A DNA stretch of 35,531 nt from SAR324 cluster bacterium. GTDB taxonomy: Bacteria > SAR324 > NAC60-12. Location: positions 1 through 35,531 of the forward strand of contig JAKUUI010000019.1 of the NCBI GenBank assembly GCA_022448485.1. The letters run 5' to 3'. Positions 11,098 to 21,241 of this stretch are shown in pieces (the stretch's first letter is position 1; the number at the start of each line of letters is the position of its first letter). The position numbers were made by a program, and so were the translations under genes. Below the pieces are notes generated by a model, which searched no databases, was not told the DNA's origin, and was given only the letters and a program-made list of their open reading frames with translations.

Positions 11098-11355
11098 TCA
11101 ATAGTCGAGCGCGGGAGGATCGGGATACCAAGGAACTTCAGCCTGCTGGGAGTTCGTGTCATCGAAGTCGCTGAAAGAGGGGACGGGACCGGTTGGCATC
11201 ATTGGTAGCGCTCGTGAAGTCTGTTCCCTGAAGTGTTCGAGGATCTTCGCGACCAAACGTGAATTGGTGATGAAGGCTATGATACGCATCTGCTCCTCGC
11301 ACTCAGTGCACGCAGACCCACCTGGATTCCAGTCAAAAGTGACTGAACCCTTGTT
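11098..11355 (-). mobile_element. C-terminal remnant of a transposase (zinc-ribbon tail, IS91/Y2-like or related)
   Basis: Reading the minus frame upstream of the listed ORF gives NKGSVTFDWNPGGSACTECEEQMRIIAFITNSRLVAKILEHF..., resembling the 'CPxCGGRMRIIAFIxDxxVIxKILxHL' tail of IS transposases; preceded in frame by TAG. Confidence 0.6.
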
Positions 11356-11408
11356 CTACGGTAAATTAGTAGAATAAAGCGGCTGAAAAGCGTCTGTATT
11401 CTGGCTCG

Positions 11409-11636
11409 CTAGGGAAGGTAGGTGAAGGTACCTTTCTCTTGGAATTCCTTGATGTGCTTTGTGCTGAAATGAGTGTAATTGGTGATCATCGAGCAATCCT
11501 TCCAACCCATGATTTTCATAATCATGTCTCCAGGGATGCCAACTATCACAAGGTAGGTTGCAACTGTCCGTCTGAAATCGTGCTGGGTAATTTGATTGTT
11601 ACTGAGAGGGCTCTGAAGCCCTCTAGCATAAAGTCT
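11409..11636 (-). pseudogene. C-terminal fragment of tyrosine recombinase/phage integrase
   Basis: Minus frame without a start codon: RLYARGLQSPLSNNQITQHDFRRTVATYLVIVGIPGDMIMKIMGWKDCSMITNYTHFSTKHIKEFQEKGTFTYLP*; carries HxxR (HDFRRT), the GW box and candidate catalytic Tyr (TNYTHF). Preceded in frame by TAG. Confidence 0.85.
11605..11624. repeat. Perfect 8-bp inverted repeat, 4-nt loop (AGAGGGCT-CTGA-AGCCCTCT)
   Basis: Read directly from sequence; sits at the truncated edge of the integrase fragment. Confidence 0.8.
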
Positions 11637-11655
11637 CTATAAAAATGTGAAATCG

Positions 11656-11961
11656 CTACTTATTCAGCTCATCTAAACAAATCCAGCCATACTTTCTTTG
11701 AAGCTTTTCCTCAACAAAGGCAAGACCCTTCTCGTCACAGTAATCTGTTGAGTTTTGAGCGCTCCAGACAACCTCACCCATTATATTACTTGTCTCATCG
11801 GCCTTAATATAGATCACCTGACAACCTGGATACTGATGGGTAATCTTAACCTGCCTAACATGATTGTTATCTTTATGGGTACAGATATAGTGGGAAGAGA
11901 CCACATCCTCTGCATAGAGCTGAGTAGAAAATAGAAGCGCGAAGGCAATTAAAATCTTCAT
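11656..11961 (-). CDS. Small periplasmic/secreted protein with signal peptide and four Cys
   Basis: MKILIAFALLFSTQLYA-ED signal peptide; mature Cys in YIC, PGC, DYC, WIC; upstream AAAGGA SD before ATG. Confidence 0.75.
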   Translation of the reverse strand: MKILIAFALLFSTQLYAEDVVSSHYICTHKDNNHVRQVKITHQYPGCQVIYIKADETSNIMGEVVWSAQNSTDYCDEKGLAFVEEKLQRKYGWICLDELNK

Positions 11962-12314
11962 TTGTTTATCCTTTCTAAATTATTGCAATTTTTTTCTTAA
12001 TTATCACTGAATGTTCACACATTCCTGAACTCTCACCTACGAACTATATAAGAAAATCAAAAAAAATCAAGAAAAAATTACAGGGCTTCTGCGGCCATAG
12101 GGATGCCAGTATACAGTATTGTGAGCATGCTACAGAAGATTTGGAGTCCTACTATTCGTAACTTTAGGAACTGTACAATTTAGTAGGGACAAGGGATTCT
12201 TGGTATATTTGGTTGATCCGTGTGGTAGAAATAAGCTTCTTATCTCCACAAGTTACCCTCAACTAATCTCTATACGCCTTTTTATATCAGCTTCAAAAAT
12301 AACAGATCAATTAA

Positions 12315-12461
12315 TCACTTCCAACAGTGACAATCCTCATTAGAACCACAAGTATTCCAACCTGCATTACATAGAGATAAAGAGTCGTCTGACTTACTAG
12401 AACAACCAAAAAACAATAATACTATAATGACAAATATTAATTTCTTGTATTTTTCCATCAT
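12315..12461 (-). CDS. Putative 48-aa Cys-rich lipoprotein (below ORF-track cutoff)
   Basis: Minus strand: MMEKYKKLIFVIIVLLFFGCSSKSDDSLSLCNAGWNTCGSNEDCHCWK*; lipobox-like LFFGC and four further Cys. Upstream TATAAT (in GCTATAATAACC). Confidence 0.6.
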   Translation of the reverse strand: MMEKYKKLIFVIIVLLFFGCSSKSDDSLSLCNAGWNTCGSNEDCHCWK

Positions 12462-12565
12462 ATTTTTCTCAACTTTTAGTTAAAGGTTATTATAGCTTAT
12501 AAAACTTTCGAATAAAAAAACAACATAAAAAACAAATTTATCTAAATCTATAAAAAAGTTTTTTC

Positions 12566-12580
12566 AAGAGATTATCTCTT
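12566..12580. terminator. Possible short AT-rich hairpin/terminator (AAGAGAT-T-ATCTCTT followed by TT)
   Basis: 7-nt arms, T-rich on + side; weak and AT-rich. Confidence 0.3.
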
Positions 12581-12620
12581 TTAATTTGGAAATATTAATT
12601 TAAGTGTTGACGAAAGATTA

Positions 12621-12643
12621 AATCAGTGGCAAACTGACTGATT
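12621..12643. promoter_or_regulatory. Inverted repeat AATCAGT-N9-ACTGATT upstream of rpsL; possible operator/leader hairpin of the str cluster
   Basis: Exact 7-bp arms about 45 nt upstream of the rpsL ATG. Confidence 0.35.
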
Positions 12644-12688
12644 GATAATTAATTAATTGCTTAGCAACAAAGGCGAACGTATCGAAAT

Positions 12689-13057
12689 ATGCCGACATTA
12701 AGTCAGCTAGTCCGCAAGGGACGTAAAAGCAAAATAACCAAAAAGAACACTCCTGCACTGGAGGCATGCCCACAACGCAGAGGAGTGTGTGTACGTGTTT
12801 ACACTTCAACGCCCAAGAAGCCGAACTCCGCATTACGTAAAGTTGCCCGTGTGCGTTTGACCAATGGAATTGAGGTGACGAGCTATATTCCCGGAATTGG
12901 ACACAACCTTCAAGAACATTCAGTGGTGCTGATACGCGGTGGAAGAATCAAGGATCTGCCAGGTGTACGATATCACGTCGTACGGGGCACATTAGATACA
13001 GTGGGAGTAACTGAACGCAAACAATCTCGCTCCAAGTACGGCGTCAAAAAGGATTAG
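12689..13057 (+). CDS. rpsL: 30S ribosomal protein S12
   Basis: [35 protein letters not shown]. Confidence 0.99.
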   Translation: MPTLSQLVRKGRKSKITKKNTPALEACPQRRGVCVRVYTSTPKKPNSALRKVARVRLTNGIEVTSYIPGIGHNLQEHSVVLIRGGRIKDLPGVRYHVVRGTLDTVGVTERKQSRSKYGVKKD

Positions 13058-13069
13058 CAGAAAAACGAT

Positions 13070-13543
13070 ATGCCACGACGAAGAGCCGCAACTATAAGGG
13101 GAATATTACCTGATCCAAAATATAAAGACCTTTTGGTCAGTAAATTCATTAATTCATTAATGAAGCACGGAAAGAAGAGTATAGCTGAAAAAATTTTTTA
13201 TGGTGCACTTGATGCGATCACTGAACGCGAATCAGAAATGACATCTTTAGAGATTTTTAAAGCGGCCATAGAAAACGTGATGCCATCAGTCGAAGTAAAA
13301 TCCCGGCGTGTGGGTGGCTCAACATATCAGGTACCGATGGAAGTCCGTCACAGCAGAAGTCAATCATTGGCAATACGCTGGCTTATTGAAAATGCAAATT
13401 CTCGAAGCGGCTTGTCAATGCGTGCAAAACTGGCAGACGAATTTATAGATGCTTCAAACAGCAGGGGCAGCGCGATAAAAAAGAAAGAAGACACGCATAA
13501 GATGGCTGAGGCTAACAAAGCTTTTGCGCATTACCGTTGGTAA
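13070..13543 (+). CDS. rpsG: 30S ribosomal protein S7
   Basis: [42 protein letters not shown]. Confidence 0.99.
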   Translation: MPRRRAATIRGILPDPKYKDLLVSKFINSLMKHGKKSIAEKIFYGALDAITERESEMTSLEIFKAAIENVMPSVEVKSRRVGGSTYQVPMEVRHSRSQSLAIRWLIENANSRSGLSMRAKLADEFIDASNSRGSAIKKKEDTHKMAEANKAFAHYRW

Positions 13544-13594
13544 ACGAACAGGCTTTTGCTGAAACAGATCAGTGCCTCAACCATATAGACCGAC

Positions 13595-15688
13595 GTGGCC
13601 AAAACAGTCCCCCTTAATCAGCGGCGCAATCTCGGCATCATGGCACACATTGATGCAGGGAAGACCACAACTACCGAGCGCATCCTTTATTACACAGGAC
13701 GCATTCATAAAATTGGTGAGGTCAATGACGGTTCTGCCACAATGGATTGGATGGAACAGGAGCAGGAAAGGGGAATTACAATCACCTCTGCTGCAACTAC
13801 TTGTTTCTGGTTGACTGATCAAAAAGAATACGCACTGAATATTATTGACACTCCGGGGCATGTAGATTTTACGGCGGAGGTCGAACGTTCCTTGAGAGTG
13901 CTGGACGGGTCAGTGATGGTTCTCTGTGCGGTGGCCGGAGTGCAGCCTCAGTCTGAAACAGTTTGGCAGCAAGCAAAACGCTACCACGTCCCTTGTATTG
14001 CATTTGTTAATAAAATGGATCGTGTTGGCGCAGATTTCGAGAAAGCAGTCATCTCAATAGTTGACCAGCTTTCTGCGAACCCCGTACCCATACAAATGCC
14101 GATTGGTGCCGAGGAGCAGTTTGCAGGAGTGATCGACTTGATTTCGATGCAGGAACTCCGCTTCAAAGATGAGGGATACGGTGAAGAGTACGAATGCAGC
14201 GAACTTTCAGATGAGTTAAGACCCCAGGCGCAGGATTGGCGTAGGCAGATGCTGGAGCACCTCTCTGACTATGATGACGGCCTGCTTGAAAAAATTGTTG
14301 AAGAGCAAGAAGTGGGGCAGGGAGAGATTGTCAAGGTTTTGCGTAAAGCAACCTTGGGCGGAAAGATCACCCCCGTACTGTGTGGAAGCGCCTTTAAAAA
14401 TAAGGGAGTTCAGCAACTGCTTGATGCAGTTGTGCATTATCTCCCATCTCCGCTTGATATTCCTCCAGTACAAGGAGATCATCCGGTAACAAAGAAATTG
14501 GTAAGCCGTGAGGCTTCTGAATCAGACCCCTTGTGCGCACTTGCATTCAAGGTGGCGAATGATCCGTTTGCCGGACAGATGACGTTTGTTCGTGTTTATT
14601 CAGGAACATTTGAGACCGGAAAAACAGCGTATAATCCTCGTAAACGCAAACGCGAGCGGATTGGAAACCTGGTCAAATTGCACGCAAACAAGCGTGAAGA
14701 AATCTCTGCAATAAGAGCAGGAGATATCGGGGCAGTGGTCGGAATGGAATTGATCACAGGAGACACGCTCTGCCCAAAGGATCATCCGATTATTCTGGAA
14801 AGAACGCAGTTTCCAGAACCGGTAATTGATCAGGCTATTGAGCCGAAAACAAAACCGGATCAGGATAAACTGGAAGAAGCTCTAAAGAGGTTGATGCAGG
14901 AGGACCCCTCTTTCCGGAGCAGAGTTGATGCGGAAACAGGACAAAACATCATTTCCGGAATGGGTGAACTTCATTTGGAAGTGATGGTAGATCGGCTCCA
15001 GCGTGAGTTTCGGGTAAATTGTAAAGCTGGAACACCCAGGGTTGCCTATCGGGAAACGATTACGCAAACTGCCGACTCAGAGATACTTTTTGAGCAACAG
15101 CTTGATGGGGAAGAGCAGTTTGCATTCTGCAGGATAAGTCTTGAACCACTGGAAGCTGGCGGTGGTTTTGAATTCGAAAACCAACTGTCTGCTGAGGAGT
15201 TACCGACACAGTTTGCAGAGGCTGTGGAACAGGGAATTCAAGATGCAATGAGCAATGGAGTCCTTGCTGGATTTTCCTTAATTGACTTGAAAGTTTCCTT
15301 GATTGCGGGAGGCTACTTGGAGGAAATTTCGACTGAAGTCGCATTTACGATCGCGGGAGTCCATGCCCTTCGAGATGGGGCTCAGAAGGCACTACCGGCT
15401 TTGCTTGAGCCCACTATGAAAATAGAAGTTGTTACACCTGTCCCGTTTACAGGAGAAGTTATAGGAGACCTGAATGCTCGCCACGGACGCATTCGCGGAA
15501 TGGAAGAGCAGGGTGGAATTCAGGTTGTATCGGCTGAAGCTCCGTTGGCGGAGATGTTCGGCTATTCCACCCGCTTACGTTCGCTCACACAGGGGCGGGC
15601 ATCATTTACTATGCACTTCAGTCACTACACTTCTGTGACTGAATCGACAAGAAAGGTTCTCATAGGGGAGCCTGTCAGCCCAGGCTGA
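13595..15688 (+). CDS. fusA: Elongation factor G (GTG start)
   Basis: [45 protein letters not shown]. Confidence 0.99.
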   Translation: MAKTVPLNQRRNLGIMAHIDAGKTTTTERILYYTGRIHKIGEVNDGSATMDWMEQEQERGITITSAATTCFWLTDQKEYALNIIDTPGHVDFTAEVERSLRVLDGSVMVLCAVAGVQPQSETVWQQAKRYHVPCIAFVNKMDRVGADFEKAVISIVDQLSANPVPIQMPIGAEEQFAGVIDLISMQELRFKDEGYGEEYECSELSDELRPQAQDWRRQMLEHLSDYDDGLLEKIVEEQEVGQGEIVKVLRKATLGGKITPVLCGSAFKNKGVQQLLDAVVHYLPSPLDIPPVQGDHPVTKKLVSREASESDPLCALAFKVANDPFAGQMTFVRVYSGTFETGKTAYNPRKRKRERIGNLVKLHANKREEISAIRAGDIGAVVGMELITGDTLCPKDHPIILERTQFPEPVIDQAIEPKTKPDQDKLEEALKRLMQEDPSFRSRVDAETGQNIISGMGELHLEVMVDRLQREFRVNCKAGTPRVAYRETITQTADSEILFEQQLDGEEQFAFCRISLEPLEAGGGFEFENQLSAEELPTQFAEAVEQGIQDAMSNGVLAGFSLIDLKVSLIAGGYLEEISTEVAFTIAGVHALRDGAQKALPALLEPTMKIEVVTPVPFTGEVIGDLNARHGRIRGMEEQGGIQVVSAEAPLAEMFGYSTRLRSLTQGRASFTMHFSHYTSVTESTRKVLIGEPVSPG

Positions 15689-15734
15689 GAAATTTAATCA
15701 ATTAGTCAAAACAGGAATAGAAACAGGAGACGAG

Positions 15735-16934
15735 ATGGCAAGAGAAAAATTTGACCGCTCAAAACCACATGTCAATGTTGGAACTATTGGCCACGTTGAC
15801 CATGGAAAAACAACGCTGACTGCTGCAATCACCAAAGTGTTGCATATGGATGGATTAGCTGAAGCAAAAGGCTTTGATGAGATTGACGGTGCACCAGAGG
15901 AAAAAGAGCGTGGGATCACCATTGCAACGGCACACATTGAATACCAGACAGCGAATCGTCACTATGCGCATGTCGATTGTCCGGGGCATGCCGATTACGT
16001 AAAAAACATGATTACCGGCGCAGCGCAGATGGACGGAGCAATATTGGTTGTGTCCGCTGCTGACGGTCCAATGCCCCAAACTCGCGAACATATTTTGCTA
16101 GCTCGTCAGGTCAACGTCCCACACCTTGTGGTTTTCCTGAACAAAGTGGATCAAGTGGATGATGAGGAACTGCTTGAACTGGTGGAAATGGAAGTTCGCG
16201 AATTGCTTGATTACTATGATTTCCCTGGAAATGACACTCCTATTATAAAAGGTTCAGCCTTGGTGGCAATGGAGAGTTCAGCAACTGATTCAAGTGACCC
16301 TGCTTATGCGTGTATCAAAGAATTAATGGCTGCAGTTGACAGCTATATTCCAGAGCCGACACGAGATCTTGACAAAGACTTCCTGATGTCTGTTGAAGAC
16401 GTATTTACGATTTCCGGACGTGGCACTGTTGCTACCGGGCAAATTGAGCGCGGGATTGTGAAAGTTGGTGAGGAAATTGAAATCACCGGAATCCGTGAGA
16501 CTCAAACCACAACCGTTACCGGCGTGGAAATGTTTCGCAAGTCACTCGATCAGGGACAAGCTGGAGACAATGTTGGAATTTTGTTGAGAGGACTCAAGCG
16601 TGAAGAAATTGAGCGTGGACAAGTCATTTGTAAGCCGGGCTCAATTACACCACACACAAAATTCAAAGGACAGGTTTATGTACTTGACAAAGATGAGGGT
16701 GGAAGACACACCCCGTTTTTTTCCAACTACCGCCCGCAATTTTATTTCCGCACAACTGACGTAACCGGAGTGGTGACTTTACCAAGTGGAGTTGAAATGG
16801 TGATGCCTGGAGACAACGTGGAAGTCAGCATTGAGTTGATCAGTCCAATTGCAATGGAAAAAGAAGTTCGTTTTGCAATTCGGGAAGGCGGACGGACCAT
16901 TGGTTCCGGAGTCGTCACTAAAGTTATTGAATAA
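15735..16934 (+). CDS. tuf: Elongation factor Tu
   Basis: [51 protein letters not shown]. Confidence 0.99.
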   Translation: MAREKFDRSKPHVNVGTIGHVDHGKTTLTAAITKVLHMDGLAEAKGFDEIDGAPEEKERGITIATAHIEYQTANRHYAHVDCPGHADYVKNMITGAAQMDGAILVVSAADGPMPQTREHILLARQVNVPHLVVFLNKVDQVDDEELLELVEMEVRELLDYYDFPGNDTPIIKGSALVAMESSATDSSDPAYACIKELMAAVDSYIPEPTRDLDKDFLMSVEDVFTISGRGTVATGQIERGIVKVGEEIEITGIRETQTTTVTGVEMFRKSLDQGQAGDNVGILLRGLKREEIERGQVICKPGSITPHTKFKGQVYVLDKDEGGRHTPFFSNYRPQFYFRTTDVTGVVTLPSGVEMVMPGDNVEVSIELISPIAMEKEVRFAIREGGRTIGSGVVTKVIE

Positions 16935-16951
16935 ACTGGCCAGGTGGTTTG

Positions 16952-17263
16952 ATGGAACAAAAAATAAAAGTCCGTTTCAAGGCATACGACGATAAACTTC
17001 TCGATAAAACAATCGGTGAAATTGTTCATACAGTGAAACGAACCGGAGCAGAGATTGTCGGCCCCATTCCGCTCCCAACACGGAAGAACCGCTACACTGT
17101 TTTGCGTTCCCCACATGTAGACAAAAAGTCGAGAGAGCAGTTTGAGATTCGTACTCACAAACGACTACTATATATTTTGGAAACAACTCCGCAGACGATG
17201 GACGCTTTGATGCGCCTTGATATTTCTGCTGGAGTTGACATCGCCATTAAGCAAGAAGGATAA
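16952..17263 (+). CDS. rpsJ: 30S ribosomal protein S10
   Basis: [53 protein letters not shown]; start 16949 or 16952. Confidence 0.98.
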   Translation: MEQKIKVRFKAYDDKLLDKTIGEIVHTVKRTGAEIVGPIPLPTRKNRYTVLRSPHVDKKSREQFEIRTHKRLLYILETTPQTMDALMRLDISAGVDIAIKQEG

Positions 17264-17286
17264 GGCCTTTTGAGGCAAGTAAAATC

Positions 17287-17913
17287 ATGGCAACATTAAA
17301 AACCGTTGATTCAGGAAACAAAGCCGCGGGTGAAATTGAAATTGACGATTCAATTCTGGAAACGCCATATCACAGGAAAGCTGTTTCTGAAGTTGTGCGT
17401 CAGTTCTTAGCTGCAAATCAACAAGGGACACATTCCACTAAGAATAGATCTGAGGTAGCTTACAGTGTCCACAAACTGTACCGACAAAAAGGTACAGGAA
17501 GTTCCCGGGCCGGTAGTGCAAAATCGCCGATACGTCGTCATGGCGGTACGGTATTTGGACCGCAAATGCGCAGTCACTCATTTAGACTGAATAAGAAAAC
17601 TAAGCGACTGGCAACCCGCTCAGCGTTTGCCGAAAAAGTTCGGCAGGACGGAGTGTTGGTGCTTGACAGTCTCAAACTGGCTGATAACAAGACCAAAAAC
17701 CTGAAAACACTGCTGACAAAGCTTAAGATTCCATCAAAAGTTTTAATTGTAGCAGACGAGGATTTGGACAACTTGCGACTTGCTTCGAGAAACCTTACGG
17801 ACGTACATGTGCTGAGTTACCGTAGCCTTAATGTTTATGAGATGATGAAATATACAAAAGTGATTTTCGTCAAAGATGCCCTTGAAGCATTCAAGGAAAG
17901 GTTGGGTAGATGA
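17287..17913 (+). CDS. rplD: 50S ribosomal protein L4
   Basis: RQKGTGSSRAGSAKSPIRRHGGTVFGP, NVYEMMKYTKVIFVKDALEAFKERLG. Confidence 0.98.
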   Translation: MATLKTVDSGNKAAGEIEIDDSILETPYHRKAVSEVVRQFLAANQQGTHSTKNRSEVAYSVHKLYRQKGTGSSRAGSAKSPIRRHGGTVFGPQMRSHSFRLNKKTKRLATRSAFAEKVRQDGVLVLDSLKLADNKTKNLKTLLTKLKIPSKVLIVADEDLDNLRLASRNLTDVHVLSYRSLNVYEMMKYTKVIFVKDALEAFKERLGR

Positions 17914-18197
17914 ATATGTTTGATGTGCTCAGAGCACCGCAAATGTCTGAAAAGACTTTGTCCCTGAAAGAGGAAGCAAATCAGTTCGCTTTTGGGGTTG
18001 ATCCTAGAGCAAATAAAATTCAGATTAAAGAAAGCATTGAAAAATCCTTTAAGGTGTCAGTACTGAAAGTAAGAACCATGAATGTGCGGGGCAAAAAAAA
18101 ACGCCTCGGACGTTATCAGGGACGTAAATCCAGTTGGAAAAAAGCATTAGTAACCCTTAAGGAAGGGGATACTATTGAATATTTTGAAGGTGCGTAA
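17910..18197 (+). CDS. rplW: 50S ribosomal protein L23
   Basis: LRAPQMSEKTLSLKEEANQFAFGVDPRANKIQIKESIEKSFKV. Confidence 0.98.
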   Translation: MNMFDVLRAPQMSEKTLSLKEEANQFAFGVDPRANKIQIKESIEKSFKVSVLKVRTMNVRGKKKRLGRYQGRKSSWKKALVTLKEGDTIEYFEGA

Positions 18198-18214
18198 ACT
18201 AACAATTAACAATT

Positions 18215-19033
18215 ATGGGAATTAAATTCCACAAGCCAACCTCGCCAGGACGACGGGGAATGAGTGGCTTCGTATTTGAGGAGATCACTACTTCTACACC
18301 GGAGAAAAGTCTTTTGGTGCCTTTGAAAAAAAAGGGTGGCCGAAACAATAATGGTCGAATTACAGTCAGACATCGTGGCGGTGGACATAAACGCAGATAT
18401 CGTAACATCGATTTTTATCGGAACAAACAAGAGGTCCCGGCCAAAGTAGCAAGCGTTGAATATGACCCTAACCGTAGTGCAAGGATCAGTTTGCTGCATT
18501 ATGCAGATGGTGAGAAACGCTACATTCTGACACCTTCAGGATTAAAAGTGGGGGATGTCGTTTTTTCAGGAGAAAATGCCGACATCAAAACCGGCAATGC
18601 TCTGCCATTAAAAAATATTCCTGTTGGAACCATGCTTCACTGCATTGAATTACGTCCAGGGAAAGGTGCACAATTAGGACGCAGCGCCGGATCAACAATT
18701 CAATTGATGGCAAAAGGTGAGGATTATGCCCAAATCAAACTTCGCTCAGGCGAAATCAGAAAAGTGAGAATCGAATGCATGGCAACGGTCGGAACGGTAG
18801 GCAATCCGGAACACATGAATATTAAAAAAGGGAAGGCTGGCCGAAATCGCTGGTTAGGTCGCCGTCCTACTGTACGTGGAGTGGTAATGAATCCTGTCGA
18901 CCATCCTCATGGTGGAGGCGAGGGAAAAACTTCCGGTGGCCGGCATCCTGTAACTCCTTGGGGTAAACCAACAAAAGGAGCAAAGACCAGGAAACGAAAA
19001 GCTACAGATAAATATATATTGAAGAGGAGATAA
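18215..19033 (+). CDS. rplB: 50S ribosomal protein L2
   Basis: [43 protein letters not shown]. Confidence 0.99.
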   Translation: MGIKFHKPTSPGRRGMSGFVFEEITTSTPEKSLLVPLKKKGGRNNNGRITVRHRGGGHKRRYRNIDFYRNKQEVPAKVASVEYDPNRSARISLLHYADGEKRYILTPSGLKVGDVVFSGENADIKTGNALPLKNIPVGTMLHCIELRPGKGAQLGRSAGSTIQLMAKGEDYAQIKLRSGEIRKVRIECMATVGTVGNPEHMNIKKGKAGRNRWLGRRPTVRGVVMNPVDHPHGGGEGKTSGGRHPVTPWGKPTKGAKTRKRKATDKYILKRR

Positions 19034-19036
19034 ACA

Positions 19037-19318
19037 TTGCCAAGATCCCTAAAGAAAGGACCTTTCGTAGATGCACATCTCGAAAAGAAAGTTGCTATAG
19101 CTAAAGCAAACAACGATCGACGTTTGATCAAAACATGGTCAAGACGCTCCGTGATTTTACCGGATTTTATTGGCATGAATATCGCCGTACACAACGGCAA
19201 CAAGTTTATCCCTGTTTTTATTACAGAAGACATGGTGGGATATAAATTAGGTGAATTTGCACCAACCCGAACATATCGGGGGCATGTAGGAAAAAGCGAT
19301 AAAAGGGTAAGGCGATAA
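19037..19318 (+). CDS. rpsS: 30S ribosomal protein S19 (TTG start)
   Basis: [41 protein letters not shown]. Confidence 0.98.
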   Translation: MPRSLKKGPFVDAHLEKKVAIAKANNDRRLIKTWSRRSVILPDFIGMNIAVHNGNKFIPVFITEDMVGYKLGEFAPTRTYRGHVGKSDKRVRR

Positions 19319-19650
19319 TGACTGCTCAAGCAACAGTAAGGAATGTAAGAGTGGCACCAAGAAAAGCTCGTTTAGTTGTCGATATGATCAGAGGGCAGAA
19401 TGTTGTCCGGGCCATGGCGAAATTGAGTGCGTTGCGAAACAGAGCTGCTGAGCCGATAATGAAAGTCTTGCAGTCTGCTCTAGCAAACGCAGACCAGCAC
19501 CATCCAGAAGCTGATGTGGATAACTTTCGCGTGATTACTGCCTACGTTGATGAGGCAAGGGTGCTCAAACGATTCCGCCCTAGAGCAATGGGTCGCGCAT
19601 CTGGAATTAAAAAACGTTCCAGCCATATCACGCTGGAAGTTGGAGAATAA
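19318..19650 (+). CDS. rplV: 50S ribosomal protein L22
   Basis: [42 protein letters not shown]. Confidence 0.98.
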   Translation: MTAQATVRNVRVAPRKARLVVDMIRGQNVVRAMAKLSALRNRAAEPIMKVLQSALANADQHHPEADVDNFRVITAYVDEARVLKRFRPRAMGRASGIKKRSSHITLEVGE

Positions 19651-19711
19651 AGTTATATATATTTTATTCCCTGTCCTGATTAAAGGGAATTCATGTTTTT
19701 CAAGGTAAACT

Positions 19712-20365
19712 GTGGGTCAAAAAGTTAATCCGATAGGTCTAAGGCTTGGCATTTCCAGAACATGGAACTCAAAGTGGTTTGCAGAAAAAGATTATGCAAG
19801 TCAGCTGAAACAGGATTTGGATATTCAAAAGTTTGTGAAAGCTCGCCTGAAGCATGCAGCAATTTCAAAAATCGAAGTCGAACGCACAGCAAAAAAAACC
19901 AAGGTAAATATTTTCTCAGCACGTCCGGGAATCATCATTGGCCGAAAAGGTGATGAGGTTGAGCGCTTAAAAAACGAGCTCAGCAAGCGTAATCCTCATG
20001 AGGTTGTTGTCAATATTAAGGAAATCAAACGTCCGGAAATTGATGCAACGTTGATTGCAGAAAATATCGCAAGCCAGCTGGAACGGCGGATCGCCTACAG
20101 AAGAGCAGTCAAACGATCCATACAGGCAGCGATGAGGATGAATATTGCCGGCTGCAAAGTTATGGTTGGTGGGCGTTTGAACGGAGCAGAGATTGCCAGA
20201 ACAGAATGGGTGCGTGAGGGGCAAGTACGTTTGCACACTTTGCGTGTTGATATTGACTATGGTATTGCAGAAGCAAACACAACTTATGGCATTATAGGTG
20301 TCAAAGTCTGGGTGTATCGTGGAGAAGATTACGGAAAATCACGTGGAAGACGATCATATAGTTAA
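19712..20365 (+). CDS. rpsC: 30S ribosomal protein S3 (GTG start)
   Basis: GQKVNPIGLRLGISRTWNSKWFAEKDY, RPGIIIGRKGDEVERLKNEL. Confidence 0.98.
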   Translation: MGQKVNPIGLRLGISRTWNSKWFAEKDYASQLKQDLDIQKFVKARLKHAAISKIEVERTAKKTKVNIFSARPGIIIGRKGDEVERLKNELSKRNPHEVVVNIKEIKRPEIDATLIAENIASQLERRIAYRRAVKRSIQAAMRMNIAGCKVMVGGRLNGAEIARTEWVREGQVRLHTLRVDIDYGIAEANTTYGIIGVKVWVYRGEDYGKSRGRRSYS

Positions 20366-20377
20366 GGAGTTTTTGCT

Positions 20378-20794
20378 ATGTTAATGCCAAAAAAGACAAA
20401 ATTTCGCAAGCAGATGCGTGGTAGAATGCAGGGAGACGCACATACTGGGAACAATGTTAGCTTTGGTTCCTTTGGACTACAGGCAACCAGCCGAGGTTAC
20501 GTAACAACACGACAGATTGAGGCAGCCCGCAGGGTAGTCACGCGTACGTTAAAACGTGGTGGAAAAATTTGGATTCGGGTCTTCCCCGATAAGCCGATCA
20601 CTAAACGGCCCGCTGAAACACGCATGGGAAAAGGCAAGGGTGCAGTTGACACGTGGGTAGCTTCTGTGCATCCGGGACGTATCCTCTATGAAATTGACGG
20701 AGTTCCGGAAGAAGTGGCAACTGAAGCCTTACGCCTAGCTGCTTATAAATTGTCAGTAAATACAAAAATTATCAAAAGAGCTGCTGTGATATGA
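20378..20794 (+). CDS. rplP: 50S ribosomal protein L16
   Basis: [43 protein letters not shown]. Confidence 0.98.
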   Translation: MLMPKKTKFRKQMRGRMQGDAHTGNNVSFGSFGLQATSRGYVTTRQIEAARRVVTRTLKRGGKIWIRVFPDKPITKRPAETRMGKGKGAVDTWVASVHPGRILYEIDGVPEEVATEALRLAAYKLSVNTKIIKRAAVI

Positions 20795-20985
20795 ATGCGT
20801 CTGAATTACGGGCACTTCCAGTTAATGAATTGGAAGCTAAAAAAACTGACCTTAAGGAAGAGTATCTGCGGCTGCGATGCGGCCACGTATCGCGGCAATT
20901 GGCTGATGTTAATTTGATCAAGAAAACACGACGAAGTATAGCTCGCTTGAATACAGTGTTGACTGAAAAACTGGCACAACAATAA
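20791..20985 (+). CDS. rpmC: 50S ribosomal protein L29
   Basis: Position between rplP and rps[37 protein letters not shown]. Confidence 0.95.
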   Translation: MNASELRALPVNELEAKKTDLKEEYLRLRCGHVSRQLADVNLIKKTRRSIARLNTVLTEKLAQQ

Positions 20986-21001
20986 AGGTTATTAGACTTA
21001 A

Positions 21002-21241
21002 ATGAGCACATTGAAGCTACAGAGTGGAATTGTTGTTAGTAACAAGATGGACAAATCCATTGTTGTAAAGATTGAAAGAAAAATAAAACACCCACTTTAC
21101 AAAAAGACTATCAAACGCTCAAAAAAGTATATTGCTCATGATGAACAGAATGAATGTCAAGTAGGCGATTTAGTTCAAATTGCTGAGTGTAGGCCATTGA
21201 GCCGGCGCAAGCATTACAGATTATTTAAACGTAAAAAATGA
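21002..21241 (+). CDS. rpsQ: 30S ribosomal protein S17
   Basis: [42 protein letters not shown]. Confidence 0.97.
   Translation: MSTLKLQSGIVVSNKMDKSIVVKIERKIKHPLYKKTIKRSKKYIAHDEQNECQVGDLVQIAECRPLSRRKHYRLFKRKK

Noticed and set aside
11156-11377. Plus-strand 73-aa ORF, and 11439..11642 plus-strand 67-aa ORF
   Set aside because: They are antisense to the transposase and integrase remnants, whose minus frames carry the recognisable motifs.
12618-12833. 71-aa minus ORF over the rpsL start
   Set aside because: Antisense to rpsL and its leader; no independent support.
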